Assembly (NCBI GenBank): GCA_020029455.1
Contig: JAIBJH010000194.1
Location: 1-6,763 of the forward strand
DNA: 6,763 nucleotides
Direction of reading: 5' to 3'
From: Hyphomicrobiales bacterium
GTDB lineage: Bacteria > Pseudomonadota > Alphaproteobacteria > Rhizobiales > Aestuariivirgaceae
Part shown: piece after piece, positions 6,367 through 6,763 of the stretch
How the letters are laid out: each line of letters starts with the position of its first letter
Position numbering within the stretch: the first letter of the stretch is position 1
Notes under the pieces: generated by a model
What the model was told of the DNA's origin: nothing
The model's database searches: none
What the model saw: only the letters and a program-made list of their open reading frames with translations
Made by a program: the position numbers and the translations under genes

Positions 6367-6763
6367 ATGATGCAGTCACACGGCCCCAACCAGTTCGCCC
6401 TCCTGAAAACCCGCAGATTCTGGCCTCTCTTCGTCACCCAGGCCATGTCGGCCTTCAATGACAATGTCTTCCGCTATGCCTTGGCGATCCTGTTCCTGAC
6501 CACACTGGGCAAGGAGCAAGGCGGCGTTCTCAACACTATCTCGGCGGCCCTCTTCATCCTGCCCTTCTTCCTCTTCTCCGCCTTTGCAGGCCAGATGGCC
6601 GACAAGTTCGACAAGGCCTGGCTCGCCCGCCGCATCCGCTTCGTTGAAATCTTCATCGTGGCCATTTCGGCCTATTCACTCTTCCATGGCTGGGTGCCAT
6701 TGCAGCAATTCTGCGTTTTCCTTGCAGGCTGCCAGGCCGCTTTCTTCGGCCCCATCAAATATG
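6367..6763 (+). CDS. MFS lysophospholipid transporter domain, LplT/Aas-like (5' part, runs off the right edge)
   Basis: The first 132 codons of a membrane protein are present. The opening RFWPLFVTQAMSAFNDNVFRYA resembles the first helix of LplT and of the MFS domain fused to acyltransferase and acyl-ACP synthetase domains in alphaproteobacterial Aas-type proteins. Four hydrophobic segments are visible, at about residues 17-44, 55-77, 90-108 and 110-128. GQMADKFDK after the second is the MFS motif-A loop. The family flips lysophospholipids across the inner membrane, and the fused forms re-acylate them. Whether this is stand-alone (about 400 residues) or a fusion (about 1,100) cannot be told from the part shown. 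The first two codons are both ATG (6367 and 6370); the later one suits the GGAAGG site better. It lies 48 bp after the HAD gene on the same strand. Confidence 0.8.
   Translation, partial: MMQSHGPNQFALLKTRRFWPLFVTQAMSAFNDNVFRYALAILFLTTLGKEQGGVLNTISAALFILPFFLFSAFAGQMADKFDKAWLARRIRFVEIFIVAISAYSLFHGWVPLQQFCVFLAGCQAAFFGPIKY

Overview
The window looks like chromosomal DNA from an alphaproteobacterium, most likely of the Hyphomicrobiales (rhizobial) type. The clue is a minus-strand pair, apolipoprotein N-acyltransferase (lnt) followed by a short XRE-type helix-turn-helix regulator. From memory, this pair precedes metK in rhizobia. Moderate-to-high GC, GTG starts and tightly overlapping genes fit. 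Species cannot be fixed from the sequence alone.

Layout. The minus strand, read right to left, carries an agmatinase/guanidinobutyrase-family ureohydrolase (2869-1901), then lnt (1894-411), then the XRE regulator (269 to beyond the left edge). The plus strand, read left to right, starts from a 96-bp divergent region. It carries a D-arginine-dehydrogenase-like FAD enzyme (2966-4093), a thiamine-diphosphate decarboxylase of the 5-guanidino-2-oxopentanoate (AruI) type (4080-5660), a HAD-family phosphatase (5653-6318), and the start of an LplT/Aas-type MFS protein (6367 to beyond the right edge). No RNA genes, insertion sequences or CRISPR arrays were seen.

How the genes fit together. The three central enzymes read as a nearly complete guanidino-compound catabolic route: oxidative deamination of arginine (or a relative) to 2-ketoarginine, decarboxylation to 4-guanidinobutyraldehyde, oxidation by an aldehyde dehydrogenase not in this window, then hydrolysis of 4-guanidinobutyrate to GABA and urea. 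The steps are known from Pseudomonas. What stands out here is their clustering around one divergent promoter region, a dehydrogenase that lacks two active-site residues of the characterised D-arginine enzyme, and a HAD phosphatase translationally coupled to the decarboxylase. Flanking genes (lnt and the Aas-like gene) belong to envelope lipid metabolism.

The clearest anomaly is lnt. Its membrane half and its catalytic half lie in different reading frames, and about 25-27 residues normally found at the junction are missing. This looks like an out-of-frame deletion of roughly 76-82 nt rather than a one-base error. Either this often essential gene is broken here, or the assembly is wrong at about 1549-1566.
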